Assembly: GCA_026391355.1 (NCBI GenBank)
Contig: JAPLDH010000017.1
Span: forward strand, 1-49,254
Direction: 5' to 3'
DNA length: 49,254 nucleotides
From: Bacteroidota bacterium
GTDB taxonomy: Bacteria; Bacteroidota; Bacteroidia; Bacteroidales; FEN-979
The notes under the pieces: model-generated
The model's database searches: none
Told to the model about the DNA's origin: nothing
Seen by the model: the letters and a program-made list of their open reading frames with translations, nothing else
Translations under genes and position numbers: made by a program
Part shown: positions 47,886 through 49,254 of the stretch, one piece after another
Position numbering within the stretch: position 1 is the first letter of the stretch
How the letters are laid out: each line of letters starts with the position of its first letter

Positions 47886-48806
47886 TTACTTGCCTGAAGT
47901 GAGAAGGTGCTGTTCCGAAAATTTCCAGCGGAGCGTTAAACCCATTCCATCGGGAGAGTCAAACATTCCCAAAGAAAGATGTTTACTGCACGGAACCTTA
48001 TGCAATGCAGGAACAACAATACCTATAATTGCACCAAGCCCGAAACCGACGGCAACATCGGATGGAAAATGATCCAGCGATTTTATTCGTGCATATCCGA
48101 TTACCAATGGGGGAACAGAGGCAGCGAGATACAGAAGATATTTTACCGCTCCGGTATTGGGATGATAGTCACAATATACCTTGGCCATAAAAAAAGTGCT
48201 GTAGGCGCAAGAACCCACATGTCCGCTAAAAAATGAATTCCGGCTGTTGTTGTTCACACGGACATCATGAGGTAAATCAGTATAGTAAACTACCGGTCGG
48301 TACCGGTCCACAAAGGTGGGTCCAAGAGGACTGTAATTATAAAATGTAAATGTAATAGTATGCCCTTCCACATACATAAACAGCAGGTGAAGCCAATCCT
48401 TCCGGATGTTTTTATCAATCATAAGCAAACTGGGTAAAAGAAAAATCCCAATCTCCCCATCATCCGAAATTTTCTTATAAAGGCTGCGATCAGAGGATTT
48501 TTGATGTAAAGACCAATTGTCAATTGAGGTCATTAATTTTTTTTGCACCTCTAAATTCTGAGGAAGCAATTCTTCATCAGAAACCGGCAGTTTACTTTTT
48601 AAGCGACTGATGGCAAAAAAATCCCCTACCATCCCTACACCTATTATAGCCCCTTCCACAAAGTAGTTAACCCGATAGACTTTTATTTTCAGAGGTTTTA
48701 CAGGTTTTACAGCGGAGTCGTTCATTTTTACACTATAGTCTGCTGATTGGCCAAAAGCATGGGTGCTGATCATCAGGGCGACTAAAAAACATAACAGGAT
48801 TCTCAT
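47886..48806 (-). CDS. PAP2-superfamily phosphatase
   Basis: 306 residues, with a signal peptide (ILLCFLVALMISTHAFG) and several hydrophobic segments. The three phosphatase motifs are present in order: DRYRPVVY (K/RxxxxxxRP type), NSFFSGHVG (PSGH-type, the catalytic histidine) and SLDHFPSDVAVGF (SRxxxxxHxxxD type). It probably dephosphorylates a lipid phosphate at the inner membrane or periplasm, for example undecaprenyl or lipid A phosphate. Its C-terminal end has extra charged residues. It lies 29 bases upstream of the DUF748 gene. Confidence 0.9.
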   Translation of the reverse strand: MRILLCFLVALMISTHAFGQSADYSVKMNDSAVKPVKPLKIKVYRVNYFVEGAIIGVGMVGDFFAISRLKSKLPVSDEELLPQNLEVQKKLMTSIDNWSLHQKSSDRSLYKKISDDGEIGIFLLPSLLMIDKNIRKDWLHLLFMYVEGHTITFTFYNYSPLGPTFVDRYRPVVYYTDLPHDVRVNNNSRNSFFSGHVGSCAYSTFFMAKVYCDYHPNTGAVKYLLYLAASVPPLVIGYARIKSLDHFPSDVAVGFGLGAIIGIVVPALHKVPCSKHLSLGMFDSPDGMGLTLRWKFSEQHLLTSGK

Positions 48807-49150
48807 ATGGTTCAGTTTAACATTTAATCAGGCATTTTTATTCACATTCTCAGCGATCCTGAATTTTAAATTAAAGGATACTATTTATCAGAATGCAAAG
48901 GTCTGTACTGTTAATCCGAAAAACGTTACACAACTTTATCAATAAGTTACATCATTCACACATTCAATCATAAATATGGTTACTGATATGCGGATTCTGG
49001 GTAAATTCGGGTTCAGGGCTTGCCCTGGGGTTCATACCCGTGATTTGAGAATAATTTGAAATTTATTTTAAATATCTGATATTTATAGATATAAAACTCA
49101 CTACTTAAAATTATTTCGGCTGTATCTTTTTTTGAGGTGCTACGTATAAG
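48807..49150. other. Intergenic region with a GGCTTGCC-type hairpin
   Basis: AT-rich spacer of about 340 bases. The hairpin CAGGGC-TT-GCCCTG (49013-49026) and its left flank match 9718-9736 at 18 of 19 bases. No convincing promoter box for the last gene. Confidence 0.5.
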
Positions 49151-49254
49151 ATGGAAAAAGATAAAATGGATATTAAAAATTCCAAATTATTAGTTGCGCC
49201 TGAAGAAATACTAGCGAGTTTTGATCTGGTGCAGATAAAAGAAAACAGCAAGCA
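49151..49254 (+). CDS. 5' end of a gene cut by the window edge
   Basis: An ATG at 49151 opens MEKDKMDIKNSKLLVAPEEI followed by LASFDLVQIKENSK to the last base. The lead 'LLVAPEEILASFDLVQIKEN' has the flavour of the N-terminal part of ISAon1/ISL3-type transposases, but 34 residues are too few to decide. No clear Shine-Dalgarno site is seen. Confidence 0.4.
   Translation, partial: MEKDKMDIKNSKLLVAPEEILASFDLVQIKENSK

Overview
The window looks like chromosomal DNA of an environmental member of the Bacteroidota, probably class Bacteroidia. Several independent signs agree: secreted proteins carrying type IX secretion (T9SS) type A and type B C-terminal sorting domains, FISUMP domains, a DUF4421 barrel protein, TlpA-like thioredoxins, starts without clear Shine-Dalgarno sites, and repeated TAnnTTTG (-7) promoter boxes, two of them with TTTG at the right -33 spacing. 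No rRNA, tRNA, CRISPR array or phage structural gene was seen.

Layout. (1) 1-5.3 kb is an accessory, defence-like block: the 3' end of an IS21 istB gene, then on the minus strand a vWA (TerY-like) / PP2C phosphatase / protein kinase triad with a small fourth ORF, a divergent excisionase-like HTH gene, and an HD-domain dGTPase preceded by a 46-residue ORF. (2) 5.6-9.6 kb is a signalling block: secreted NTF2-like protein, TPR hybrid histidine kinase with receiver and Hpt, and a single-domain response regulator. (3) 9.6-12.9 kb is a graveyard: a HicB-like fossil, a tract of short repeated words, an IS66-type relic, and a dead type I restriction-modification locus (hsdR and hsdM) riddled with palindromic repeats, one inserted in frame in hsdM. 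(4) 13-18.4 kb holds a secreted Ntn-hydrolase, a DUF6155-like protein, the enigmatic Gp37/Gp68 (three-Cys motif) + TcmP pair, and a Fic AMPylator.

(5) 18.6-33.2 kb is an extracellular-protein region: a 1014-residue BNR-repeat protein with a lipoprotein partner, an anti-sigma-like membrane protein, a T9SS substrate, a TlpA-like thioredoxin, and a giant M6-type metalloprotease with two FISUMP domains, about ten 267-bp Ig-like repeats and a type B sorting domain. The protease gene is broken into three frames by two repeat-internal deletions (16 and 32 nt) that sum to a multiple of three. (6) 33.2-38.2 kb holds a minus-strand set around a radical SAM/SPASM maturase (GNAT/FemAB-like protein, membrane protein, cold-shock protein with a long structured leader, unknown 145-residue protein), then a RelE-type toxin-antitoxin pair. 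(7) 38.3-49.2 kb: a secreted beta-rich protein, a PocR-PAS histidine kinase, an Old Yellow Enzyme, and a cell-envelope group (DUF4421 barrel, decayed B12-type radical SAM gene, OmpA lipoprotein, DUF748/AsmA-like protein, PAP2 phosphatase), ending in a gene cut by the window edge.

The best candidates for under-described biology are the three-Cys/TcmP pair (15394-17072), the radical SAM/SPASM neighbourhood (33244-37204), and the TerY-type triad next to the dGTPase (394-5269). All functional statements come from reading motifs by eye; no database search was run.
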